Positions 23,443 through 34,662 of a stretch of 64,000 nucleotides of DNA are shown here, in pieces. The notes under the pieces are model-generated. The model ran no database searches and was not told where the DNA came from. It was given only the letters and a program-made list of their open reading frames with translations. Each line of letters begins with the position of its first letter. The first letter of the stretch is position 1. A program made the position numbers and the translations under genes. Origin of the DNA: Paulownia fortunei (Eukaryota; Streptophyta; Magnoliopsida; Lamiales; Paulowniaceae). The stretch is from assembly GCA_019321725.1 (NCBI GenBank), contig CM033107.1, positions 17,041,445-17,105,444 on the forward strand, written 5' to 3'.

Positions 23443-24839
23443 ACGATTTATGATTAGGATATAATTATTTTGCAACTTATTTAGTTTTTAAATAAAAACA
23501 TGTGTAATTGAATTAGATTCAGTTGGCAAAGGTACATGCATGGCACAACCGCATGCAGCAGCACGCGCGCGTTGGCAAGGGTGTTGGACAACCTCGTCGT
23601 GTTAGATTGCAAAATTCAATTTTTCAGAGTTTTTAATTAAATTGTTAATTTTAAACTGTTTTGAAAAATAGGTTTTTCATGAAAAATTAAGATTTTATCC
23701 CAAGTCATAAAAGTACAATTTAAATGGACGGTAAATTTACAAGCTTTTATAAATTAATGAGATATATTTATGGGCATGTATGGGATGGTTATGGAGCCTT
23801 TTGACCAATGTGATTGGATTATTATGTTTTTGGGTTTTAAAATGGGTCCTACAAGGCTCTTATTCTTTCCTTGTATATACTTTACATTTTTTAAATGAGA
23901 GTAGCATAAGGTGAGGTTTTTCTTTTTGTTATTAGTGGATAAGAAGAAGAATCAAGATAGAAAATCAAGAGAAGACCCATGAATGTATGGGATATATTCA
24001 TGTAATAGAAATTTGTTACTATTTCCATTTTACTACCCTTAGACTGATCTGGATCCATTTTTGGCCATTTTTGGCTCCAACGGATCACATAAGATTAGTC
24101 CATGATTATCCAAGTTATGTATGTATTAGATGCATGCACAGGGTGTATTTAATATTTTCATGTGATGTGCTTGCCATCAATTGAATGCAAACATATTAAA
24201 TAAACTGAGATTAAAAGTGATGAGGTCTTGGTGAAAATAAATACCCCCATTTAGATTTTTAAAAGTAAATAAATAATTGAAATTCCAATTTCAAGCTAAT
24301 ATGGGTAAAATTAGGTTGGAGCCAATAATCCATGCCGACTATCAAAAGTAGATGACATGACGATGTTACCTTACTTTGTCAATGGCTATGAGTCATGGAA
24401 TGACTTTGCAATAGAAAGTTGTGATCTCTACAAAGCATAGCGATGCTCATGGGATGGACTCATCTCTACATTGGCCATGAGTTGTGGAACATTTTGATAC
24501 TCCATCTACATAGAGGTTTGATGGGTCTTGTTTGATACTTAGTTACAAATAGGCTCATAAATTTAGGGTATATGGGAATATGGACAAAGGGATTTTTAGT
24601 CCAAGATCATGGATTGAAAATGATATGCCTAATAGAAAGACTCAAGTCACTTTGAGTCGTTATAAATAATAAACAAAACATTATTCCACCAGTAAGTTTT
24701 TTAGTCTCTTGTAGATTGGAACAAAAGGTTGACCAGCAAGGTTATTACTTTTTAACTTAAAACAGACGACTGAAGTCTATAAGCTGAGTACAAGTTCAGT
24801 ACTTGAAAAACTTTTTGAAAGGGTTGAACTAATTTTTAT
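23443..24839 (+). other. Copia leader and unidentified sequence
   Basis: The first 800 bases look like the untranslated leader that follows the primer site in long-LTR copia elements; no gag was found. From about 24240 to 24839 the sequence does not match the other copia LTR copies in the window, and I do not recognise it. No open frame above 65 codons makes sense. Confidence 0.5.
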
Positions 24840-25664
24840 TAAGTAATTGGATTAATTAATCGAAATAATTGTTATTCATAAGTTACAAGTGTTGCAAGCC
24901 CACTATTAACTTATTTATGAACCTAAAAGGTCACACACTATAATAGAGAGAACCATTTCTTAAATCATAAAATGATCTAATTAATTAATATAAAGTGATT
25001 AATTATGGCTTTAATTTAATTCAAATATTCAATTAAGTAATTAGATTATTTAATTGAACTTAATTTGATTAGCAAGCCTAATGGAGTGAAATAATTAATT
25101 GATAAGATCAATTAATTAATTAAAGACAAAATTTATTTAATTATTAAATTAATCTGGCCATTTAAATAATTAAATTATTTAAATGGACTTGATGGAATTA
25201 ATTGATTAGATTAATTAATTAAATTTGGGACTAATCAATTAAATATGAATTAATTGACGGACTTATTAATTGGATTAAAAGTTCAAGTCCAAAAATTTAA
25301 TTTACAGCCTATTAATAAAGCCAATTAAGCATTTGGAAGATTTAAAAGATGGAGGATCTTTTTAAAATATCCAAAAGGATGATTGTCATCCAATTTTGAA
25401 AAGGGTTGAATATTTTGAATTGATTGAGGATCAATCAAAATCCTCAACCAACCTTACCATAGTGGTCGATTTTTGCACATGGTAGATGTACTAAAATCAG
25501 TCAATACCTATTTGGAGGATGAATTTTTGGGTTATGAATCTAGACTACTTCTTGCCCTCCTTCAAGAAATATATAGGATTTTGAGAAATCTTTTGGTAAT
25601 ATAACAAGCAAAAATCGGCCATTAGAAAAAGATTAGAAGAAAAAGTTTCTTCTTCATTTTTCAT
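24840..25664 (+). repeat. Central part of a long copia LTR
   Basis: It shares, in order, the 'attgttattcataagttgcaa'-type block, the ATTAATTAA-rich stretch, the 'gatcaaccaaaatcctccaac'-type block and the 'cggccattag' block with 19400-20160 and 32280-33060. Both LTR ends are missing. Confidence 0.7.
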
Positions 25665-26499
25665 GGAGTGCCCCAAAAGTTCACAATTACCACAAACTTC
25701 TTCCTCTTGCACAGATTTGATTTCCTTTACTTTTTTAAGTTCCATGACTTCAACTTTTCTTGTTAAACTAGCAAGCCTAGCATTTAGATCATCTTCTTGG
25801 CTAAGGTAATATTTTCCTTTATTGCTAATTGTGAGATTAGATCTAATAGAACCTTCGGAAGAATTAACACTATGCCATTATTGAGAGTTTTCTGTCAAAT
25901 GATCTAGATATTCTAGGGCAAGAAACTCACCATTACACATTGTTTCAACAAATTGTTTTATTTCAGGAGTTAATTCTTCTTGAAAGAAACTAATTAAGTG
26001 TCATTTTTCAAAACCATGATGTGGGCATGAATTCAACAAATCTTTAAATCTTCCCCAACATTGAAAGAAAGATCCATTTGAATTTTGAGAAAATTTTTGA
26101 ATTTATCTTTTCAAATCATTAGTTTATGAGTTGGAAAGAATTTTTTCAAAAATTCAGCTTGCATTTCTTGCCAAGTGCTAATTGACCTAGGTTTTAAAGA
26201 ATTAAGCTAATTTTTTGTTTTATCTTTTAAAGAAAAAGAAAATAATTTGTGCAAGTTTGATCATCAAAAGTGACACATACCTCATCAAATTCTTTTAAAT
26301 GCAAGTAAGGGCTTTCAGAGTCTAAACCATGGAAATTAGGAAGTAAAGGGATCATACCTGACTTGAATCGAAAGTTATTTACATTCAGAGGAAAAATAAA
26401 ATAAGAAGGAGAAGAATTTCGAGGAAGTTGCAAGTAATAACGCATGGTGCGCACTTGTTGATTCTCATTTTAATCTTGGACACTTTCATTTTCAGCCAT
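25665..26499 (-). pseudogene. Ty3/gypsy gag, Tat/Athila type (truncated, broken)
   Basis: In the minus strand, ATG at 26499 gives MAENES, then a stop, then 'RTMRYYLQLPRNSSPSYFIF' (ORF starting 26454). The retrotransposon gag pattern follows: 'MIPLLPNFHGLDSESPYLHLKEFDEVC' region at about 26270-26350, and further pieces such as 'CWGRFKDLLNSCPHHGFE' near 26030 and a 'CGNCELLGH' zinc-knuckle remnant near 25680. The 'LPxFHGL...P..HLKEF..VC' signature is typical of Tat/Athila gag. It sits directly downstream of an LTR and primer site, but it ends at a copia LTR fragment, so pol is missing. Confidence 0.85.
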
Positions 26500-26675
26500 G
26501 GTGGAAGTGTGTGGAGATTATTCAAATAAATTTCCAAACAAAATTTCAGAATTATTTCTAACTAAACGTCGAGAATTATAACTACGACACCATATAACCA
26601 TATATCCATAAAGAAAATAAACAAACTATATTTACAAAGGAAAAATATTAACAAACCTGAATACTTACCTTGCCT

Positions 26676-26693
26676 TCCCCGACAACGACACCA
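26676..26693 (-). promoter_or_regulatory. Primer-binding site, tRNA-Asp type
   Basis: On the minus strand this reads TGGTGTCGTTGTCGGGGA, two transitions away from the TGGCGCCGTTGCCGGGGA primer site of Athila/Tat elements (tRNA-Asp). It lies 6 bases inside the LTR and establishes this as a 5' LTR. Confidence 0.88.
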
Positions 26694-26699
26694 AAAACT

Positions 26700-28242
26700 T
26701 GCTACAACTTTAAGGTTGCAAACCCAAGTGTAGGTTGTATTAAGTAATAAATTTTTCATGAGTCCGAGGTCGATCCACATAGTTGTTTGACGAATTCAAC
26801 TTTATATTTCTAAAAAGATGGAGTTTATATGAATCAAAATATATGAACAATTAATGTATGTTGTAACTAAAGAAAAACCGAAGTAATAAAAGTACTAATG
26901 ATTAGGGATCCACTCTTAAGTATTGGATAGAGAAATGGTTATTTATTCTTTTTACCTCTATTAATTGCCACAATTGGAATCCATACATAATGAAGGTTCC
27001 AATGGGAAAATATTATCAAATAACTCATGCAGTAAGGTAATCATGATATTGTCTTACTATTGCAAATTATCTCTTAACGCCAACACTTATTTATGGGATC
27101 AAGCATTTATACACACCTTCGTCAACAATAAATTAAGGTTTCACATTAACAGTCGGTGGGGTAAAACCGTACAATAAGCTAAATGAACCCAAGTATTTGT
27201 TGTGCCATTAGAGATACATAAATCAAGAATCACCACAAAACAAGTAGGGTTTAGATTAAAAATAAAAATAATAATACAACATACTTAAACATTTTCTACC
27301 CTTATAACCATTCATCTTCCTCCATCAAGAGGTTCACCCTTTTTCCTCACCAAAATGAAATTTAAAAATACATAATAAAAGTAGCAAAGACTAAAAATAT
27401 AAGAGAAACTAGAGAATGCATTTCTATTACTACTAGAAAACTTACAATACTAAAAAAAATGGCCTATTTATAGTACTTGGAGTAAGCTAGAGGCCAAACA
27501 AATAATGGAGGGGTTAATTAAGTGGTATGCTAGTTGCCAAGAGTCGGTAAGTTGTTACACTAAGTTCTCACCCACTAAAATAAATTACATTGTTCGATCA
27601 GATACAACTAGATTTTGAAAATGTGTAATGAATCCAAATTGTAGATCTTTTGGTGCTGATATATTGTCATATATCTTTTGTCAAATTTGGCGGTCGGATG
27701 AATGAGATATGGTCAAATTACCAGGTCATGTCCAAGAGCCATCCTTTAATAGCAGCAGCAACTTGCAGCCTATGTTTTTACCATTTTGACATATTTTCAC
27801 ACCATATTGTCTTCAGAAAACTTGTTTATTTATCTTGGGTATAACATATTCGAATTTCAGCCCAAAATAAATTTGGGCTCAAGAGATATAACCCAATTGG
27901 TAAAATAAGTCAATACTCGGCTGAACTCTGATCCGAATTTTGGTGATCCATTTTGTGCAACTACTTGGACAAATTTTATGCTATAATCAAGATTGAATTG
28001 AGCTACGATTCCAACATAAAATTTGTACCTCTATCTCTTGGCTTTCAAATGAAACAAGCTTCAGGTCCATATGACTTTTGATCATGAGTTATGCTCAAAT
28101 TACAAAACCTGCATAAGTTTGGAAACATGCTTCCATTTATTCCCCAACACAAAACATTAATAAAACAATAATATTAACAAACATAAAGCAAGAAAAGTAT
28201 AAAGGATATGATACAAAAATATGTCAAAATATGCACTTATCA
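26700..28242 (-). repeat. Complete gypsy 5' LTR (minus strand)
   Basis: In minus orientation it starts TGATAAGTGCATATTTTGAC and ends AAAGTTGTAGCA, 1543 bp. A TATA box CTATAAATA lies at 27465-27473 on the minus strand. It is followed by the primer site and gag. It gives the reference ends for the family copies at 12438, 43315, 46953, 59083 and 63142. I see no matching duplication at its outer side. Confidence 0.9.
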
Positions 28243-28249
28243 CTAACTT

Positions 28250-28425
28250 TCATCCAACCTTGGCGAGGACTCCTAGTTACATAACTTCATGATGAAATTG
28301 GAAGATTATTTTCTAACATTCATCCAGCCTTACCTTGCCAAGGATTTACAAGTCAAGAACCATGAAAGATGAGATTTACCTTTTCATTTAAATAGGTAAC
28401 AAATCCTTTATTGGCCACTAATTTG
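28250..28425 (-). repeat. Fragment of long copia LTR (inverted)
   Basis: The segment around 'tccagccttaccttgccaagg' through 'taacaaatcctttattggccact' matches the inverted copia LTR at 42110-42210. It is a remnant only. Confidence 0.6.
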
Positions 28426-28428
28426 TTA

Positions 28429-28583
28429 GAATAGTGCCCGATGTGTTAATTACTAGCTATTTTTATACTCTTATTATTTGAAATATATTAATAAAACTGA
28501 TACTTTTTTATATTTAATTGCATGAAAGCAATTGGATAAAATCTACAGACCAAACATAGCTACGGGATGGTCGCACATATGAT
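28429..28583 (+). repeat. First 155 bases of a long copia LTR
   Basis: It starts TGTTAGAATAGTGCCC, as in the LTRs at 18429 and 31328, runs through the 'ttatactcttat' and 'gaccaaacatagctacggg' blocks, and then jumps into copia pol. Most of the LTR, the primer site and gag are deleted. Confidence 0.75.
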
Positions 28584-28590
28584 GAAGAGC

Positions 28591-29640
28591 TCTATTCCTA
28601 CTTTAGATGGAGAAGGAATAATGTTTTACAATAAAGAAGGGAAATTGTTCCATCTTTCAATGTTCTTCTTTGATTTACACTAGTATATTGATGAATGATT
28701 TATATACTGTTACTCCCCATAACTCCTTTTTGCATATTCAACAAAATAAAAGGAAATTGGATAATCATAGTCTCAAATTCTTATGGCATGCTAGATTAGG
28801 TCATATCTTTGGGAAGAGAATCGACAAATTGCTTAAGATTGAGCAAAGAATGCCAACATGCAAATAATATCTTAAGGGAAAGATGTCCAAATCACCATTC
28901 GTTGATCCATACAGATGTATGCTGCCCACTAAATATAAGTGCTCGAGGAAATTATCACTACTTCATAACCTTTACCGATGATTATTCTAGGTATGGTTAT
29001 GTGTACCTATTAAGGTACAAATCTGAAGCTTTTGAAAAGTTTAATGAATTCAAATATGATGTGGAGAAATAGGCTGGGCTAAATGTCAAAGCTCTTCAAT
29101 CAGATCGAGGAGGTAAATACTTAGGCATAGAGATTTTTGATTATTTAAAAAAGAATGGCATTCTCTCACAGTGGACTTCTTTTGCTACTCCACAACTCAA
29201 TAGAGTTGTAGAGCATAAGAATCGAACTCTATTTGATATGGTTTGATGGATTATGAGTTTCACTAGACATCCTCTTCATTCTAAGACTATGCCCTAGAAA
29301 AGACGGCATATCTATTGAATAGAGTGGCATCAAAGTTACCATATGAGATGTGGTGTAGAAAACCACCCTCCTGCAAATACTATAAGGTATGGGGGTGTGC
29401 TGCTTATGTGATGCTACAAGTGGGTGATAAATTAGATATGAGATCCAATTTATGCAAGTTTATAGAATATTTAAAGGAATCCATTAGATACTACTTCTAC
29501 GACTCCTCGAAACAAAGAGTATTTATTTTGAGGAATGCCAATTTCTATTTGATAGAAATGATGAAGTCGTGGAACTTGAAGAAGTTCAAGAGGCACAAAA
29601 TGCACCAACAAATGTAATAATACACTAACTAGCTAAGGTT
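28591..29640 (+). pseudogene. copia GAG-pre-integrase and integrase (partly open)
   Basis: The GAG-pre-integrase motif 'LWHARLGHIFGKRIDKLL' is at about 28780-28840. After a frame change, the integrase core is open from 28809 to 29072: 'LIHTDVCCPLNISARGNYHYF' and 'FTDDYSRYGYVYLL', with the first two acidic positions visible. After a stop come 'ALQSDRGGKYLG' near 29090 and 'NRTLFDMV' near 29225. The open frame 29315-29617 gives the typical 'LPYEMWCRKPPSCKYYKVWGC' linker. This looks like the same clade as the RT downstream. Broken by stops and frame changes. Confidence 0.87.
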
Positions 29641-31327
29641 GGGCCTTATGACACACTACCTCCTAGGAGATCCGAAAGGGTCTCAAAGCCACCTAAGAGG
29701 TATGGCTTTTTTGTTAGCTAAGAACAAGGGGAGTCTCCCATTGGATAGTGATATAAGAACTTATAGAAAGGCGATGTCTAATACTGACTTAGGAAGTTGG
29801 CAGAATGCCATATAATCCGAGATAGACTCCATGTACTCTAACAAGGTATGGAACTTGGTAGACCCACCACAAGGAATAGTTCCCATTGGTTTCAAATAGG
29901 CATACAAGCAAAAGCTTGGAGTAAACAGTGACCTATAAAGTACGACTGATCACGAAAGATTATACTTAGAAGTAAGGAAATGATTATGAGGAAACCTTCT
30001 TGCTAGTAGCAATGCTGAAATCCATTCAAATTTTTCTAGCCATATTTGTGTATTATGACTATGAGAAATGACAGATGGATGTGAAAACTATTTTTCTTAA
30101 TGTACATATTAAGGAAAAGATCTTTATGAAGCAGCTTGAAAGCTTCATATCCAGAGGGAATAAGTAAAAAGTTTGCAAGCTTCAAAAATCCATTTATGGA
30201 CTCAAGCAAGCTTTCTAAAGCTGGAACATTTGGTTTGATGAGGCAATCAAATTGTTTGATTTCCATAAAAACCCGGATTAACCTTGTGTCTACAAGAAGG
30301 TTAGTGGGAACGTAGTGACATTTGCTATGATATACGTTAACGACATCCTACTCATTGAGAATGATGTAGGGATGCTACAGTCAACTAAGACTTGGTTGTC
30401 TAACCAGTTCTGCATAAAGGACTTGAGAGAAACATTCTTTATTCTGCAAATAAAGATCTATAGAGATAGATCTAAAAGGATGATCGAACTATCATAATCT
30501 ACGTATATAGATAAAATGCCAAACAGGTTTAACATGGAGGAATCCAAATAAGGATTCCTGCATATGAGTCATAGTATATCTCTCTCAAAGTCTATATCTC
30601 CAAAGACTCGTGAGAAGAGAGAAATAATGACTCGCATACCTTTATACATCTGCTATTGGAAGCATAATATATGGTAGTTAAGTACAAGGCCTAATGTCGC
30701 ACATACTCTAAGTATCACGAGAAGATATCAGTCCAATCTAGACGAGGAGCACTAAAAAGTTGTGAAGATATTCCTTCAGTATTTGAGAAGGACTCAGGAT
30801 ATCTTTCTTGCATACGGATCTTGAGAAGTAAAATTAGAAGATTATACTAACTCTAGTTTTCAGTCTGATGCAGATGACTCAAAGTTAATGTCTGGATATG
30901 AATTCACCATAATTAGTAGTGCGATCATCTGGAAGAGTTTTAGGTAAGAGATGACCACTTTACTATTGATGCTAATTACATTGTTGCATGTGATGCAACA
31001 AAGAAAGCTGTTTGGATAAAGAACTTCATCCAAAGGTTATGTGTAGTTCCATCCGTTATTGATCCGTATTGATAAATTGTGATAACAACGGAACTATTAC
31101 CAAAGCAAAAAAAGTAAGATCTCATCAAAGATCCAACCATATAATGAGGCGATACCACCTAATTAGATAGGTCATTGGTAGAGACGACGTCATAGTGGAA
31201 AGAGTTCTTCCATAGAAAACATAGAATACCTACTGACCAAACCCCTAGCATAGAAGGTATTCAATGGATATCTTGAGAAGATGGGCCTAAGGTATACGGG
31301 CAATTTACACTAGGGCAAGTGGAAAAT
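29641..31327 (+). pseudogene. copia reverse transcriptase and RNase H (decayed)
   Basis: The RT region begins with 'RRSERVSKPPKRY'-like sequence near 29670 and continues through a broken 'MDVKT.FLN' motif A near 30075 and 'KSIYGLKQA' near 30190. The active site at 30333-30344 reads YVND, so one catalytic Asp is changed. RNase H fragments appear at 30840-31300, including 'CDNNGTITKAKK' near 31080 and 'HQRSNHIMRRYHLIR' near 31130. It runs straight into the 3' LTR at 31328. Many stops; inactive. Confidence 0.85.
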
Positions 31328-33462
31328 TGTAAGAGTAGTGACCGGCGCACTAATTAAATTGGGCGTCTTCTGCACTCTTGTATTTGTAAAATAGTTTTTT
31401 TTCAAATCATATCAATAAAATAAAAATTTCCTTTATATTTCATTGTGTATATTAATTAAATAAAGTCCCTAGACCATTCTTAGCTATGGGGTATGGTCAC
31501 ACATATAATGGCGATCATGAAATATACCTTTATGGCTTTGGTCTTAAATTAGTTTTGGGTCAAGGGCTTTTTGAGATGGGACATCAAATAGCCAAATAAG
31601 GCCCATGCATATGATGCATGCTTCCATGAAGATGATATCTCACTTCATATACATCGACATAGTGATGTTTGTGCATGCACGAGGGTGCTTGTTAGAGAAC
31701 AAGCATACTGAACTGGCCCATCTGAAATTCTTAGTTGGAGGTATTATCTGTTAAAGTAAACGACTAGTCGTTAGAATTGAGGTACCATGGTAGCCTTGTG
31801 TACATCGTGTTTTATCTAGATATATCTTCTAATTGCCTGATAATCACAAAGGGGATATGAGGGATGTTGAATTGGTGTGTATGGAGGTTAATGAGTGGTC
31901 GATAAAAGATCCATCACTTGTCTTGTAAAACAAGTGAATTTTCTTTATTTTCGTAGTTCATGACTCAAAATCCTTAGCTAATATAGGATGAATACTAGAT
32001 GGGGTTTTCTAACGATGCATCATGAGTTAGTAGAACTTGAAATGGAATTATAGTTATTGAGTCATTTAGGGTTTCGACTTATAATCCATACCACAAACTC
32101 ATCGGGAGATTAGTTAACAGAATGACCTTACGTGTATGGTACTCATAACTGAAATATGTTTGCTCACTTTTTTCACCTAAGACTAGGTAATTATGATATA
32201 CTTGCTAGGTGTTTCCCATTACTTGTGAGGCTTTTGGAATTAAAAAGTTAATTTCAAGTGGATTAATTATTTTGATTAATTAATCAAAATAATTTTTATT
32301 CATAAGCTGCAAAAATTGCAATCTCACTGTTAGCTTAGTTGTGAACCTAAAGGGTCACACATAATTTGGGATGGAGCATTTCAAATCAAAAAATTAATCT
32401 AAGGAGTTAGATCCAATTAACTAATAGAGATTACTAATTGGAGCATAATTTAATTCAATAGATTGAATTATATATTGAATTAAATAATTGAAGTTTTTAA
32501 TTGGACCAAATAATATTAGTGACCCCAATTGGAGTGAATTTTTTAATTGATTAGCCATAAATTAATTTAATTATTACATTAATTTACTCAATTAAATAAT
32601 TAAATATTTAATTGGGCCTAATATGATTAGTAGGCTTGATGGAATAAATTAACTAATTAAGATCAATTAATAGAATTTGTGCACAATCATTTAATTAGAT
32701 TAACTGTTGGATTTAATTAAAAGTCCAAGCCCAATTCAAAGTGGCCCATTGGGAGAGGCTCACTAGAGTCGTTGGAAAAAGATGGAAGGATATGAGAATT
32801 AGATATTCTTATTCTTAGAATTATCTAATTTGATTACATAATATCCCATGGTATCTTTGGAAGATACAACAAGGATATGTGATATCCTTGTAGATAGAGT
32901 TGGAAGATTTTTAGAATATTATGAGATCAACCAAAATCCTCCAACACATAAAAAGGGGAGGGCCAAAAATTTGAGAGTGTCTCTTGAATTTTCAGCCAAC
33001 AAGAGAAAATAGAGAGAAGTTTTCTCCCAAAGTCCATTTTCTATCTTTTTTCCTTCAATCAAAGAATTCTCTTTTTCTATTGAGTCAAAGTATTCAATTC
33101 TTATTACCACTTGTTGGTTTAAGAATTAATACCTAATCACTTTGATATACTAGATTAGTAAAGAAATTAGAATCACTAGCGGGGTTCTAATTTCATGTTC
33201 TTTCCTGAAGTATAGACTTTGCTATAGTGGAGTCATCTAGATCCTACGAACTAGTTTCTGTACAAGGGCTAGCAATTGATTGATTCAATCGTTTTTGCAG
33301 TTTGAGTGCTCAATAGGTATAAATTTGAAAAACCTTTATGTTTTAGTTTAGGTAATTGATAAATACAAAAAATTAATATTCACAACAAACTAGGGGGTGA
33401 TATTGTATTTGATATGGCATGTTTTAAAATAAAATTTCAAATTTCCACTATGCACCCCAACA
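31328..33462 (+). repeat. Complete long copia LTR (2135 bp)
   Basis: It starts TGTAAGAGTAGTGACC and ends TGCACCCCAACA. Because it follows RNase H without a gap it is the 3' LTR of the 28591-31327 element. ATTAATTAA-rich runs at 32260-32700 are typical of the family. The flanks (AAAAT and GTTAT) do not match, so no target duplication is visible, and another copia pol begins at once on the right. Confidence 0.85.
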
Positions 33463-34533
33463 GTTATGTGAACCTAACAGACTTAACTATGTGGAAACCT
33501 TCTCACTAGTGGCGATGCTTATGTCCTTTTGGATGTTGCTAGACATATCAGTATATCTTGACTACAAGTTACGGTAGATAGATGTGAAGACTGCCTTCCT
33601 AGATGGAAATATTGATGAAGAGATCTATATGCGATAATAAAGGGCTACATATCCAAAGAAAATGAGCAAAAGGTTAGCAATTAGCAGAGACCCATTTATG
33701 GACTCAAAAAAGCTTATGGAAGTTGGAACATTTAATTCAATGAGTCAACTAAGTGTTTAGTTTTCTCAAGAATTCAAATAAATCGTGTGTGTATAAGAAG
33801 GTTAATGGGATCACAGTTACATTTGTTATGCTTTATGTTGATGACATCCTATTCATTGGGAATGATGTAGGGATATTGCAACCAACCAAGGCTTGGTTGT
33901 CTACTCAGTTCACTCTAAAGGATTTAGGAGATGCGTCCTACATATTAGGGATCAAGATCTGTACAGATAGATCAAAAAGGGCAATCGAACTATCCCAATA
34001 TATGTACATAGATAAGATGTTGAAGAGATTTAACATGTAGGAATCCAAGAGACGATTTCTCCCTATGAGTCATGGTATCTCTTTCTCTAAGTTTATGCCC
34101 CAAAGACTCCTAAAGAAAGAGAAAGATGACTCACATACCTCCTACATCCGCCATTAAAAGCATAATGTATGCCATGTTATGTACTAGGCTTGATGTCGCA
34201 TATGCTTTGAGTCTAATGAGCAGATATCAGTATCTAGGCGAATGATATTGAAAAGCCATAAAAACGATCCTCAAGTACTTGAAAAGGACTAAGTATCCAT
34301 TCTTGGTTTATGGTAATGGAGAGCTGAAACTAAAAGGTTTTACAAATTCTAGTTTTCAGTCTAATGTAGAAGATTCGAAGTCAATGTCTAGATTCATACT
34401 CACCATAAATGGTGGAGCGGTCAGCCAAAAGAGTTTCAAGCAAGAGATGACTGCAAATTCTAGCACCGAAGAATACATTTCTATATATGATGCTACGAAG
34501 AAAGATGTTTGGATGAGAAAAATTGTTAAATCG
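33463..34533 (+). pseudogene. copia reverse transcriptase and RNase H fragment
   Basis: This starts in the RT at a 'YVETFS.VAML' motif near 33490, with 'DVKTAFLDGNIDEEIYM' near 33580. An open stretch 33753-34040 carries 'MLYVDDILFIGND' with an intact YVDD at 33834-33845 and 'FTLKDLGDASYILGIKI'. RNase H follows, open from 34279: 'ELKLKGFTNSSFQSNVEDSKSM' region, 'GGAVSQKSFKQEMTANSSTEEYI' and 'DVWMRKIVKS'. It is cut at 34534 by a 2.9-kb-family LTR. The 3' half is part of the tandem duplication described next. Confidence 0.87.
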
Positions 34534-34662
34534 TGTAATATAAAAGCCTCACACTACTCACTTGGTCTATATGATTCATGCATTATATATTATTCATATG
34601 TGCTTGCATTAAAACTAGCATGGCATGATCCGTTTCACCTTATAATCACATTTGATCATTAA
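34279..34662 (+). pseudogene. Chimeric ORF: copia RNase H read into LTR (copy A)
   Basis: A 127-codon open frame. The first 85 or so residues are copia RNase H (see 33463-34533). From about 34534 the frame is translated LTR sequence ('SHYSLGLYDSCII...ITFDH') with no coding history. It is an accident of insertion of a 2.9-kb-family LTR into RNase H. No start context, promoter or function can be claimed. Confidence 0.8.

Noticed and set aside
27650..27844. 64-codon plus-strand frame
   Set aside because: It is antisense inside the gypsy LTR and not conserved as a frame in other LTR copies.
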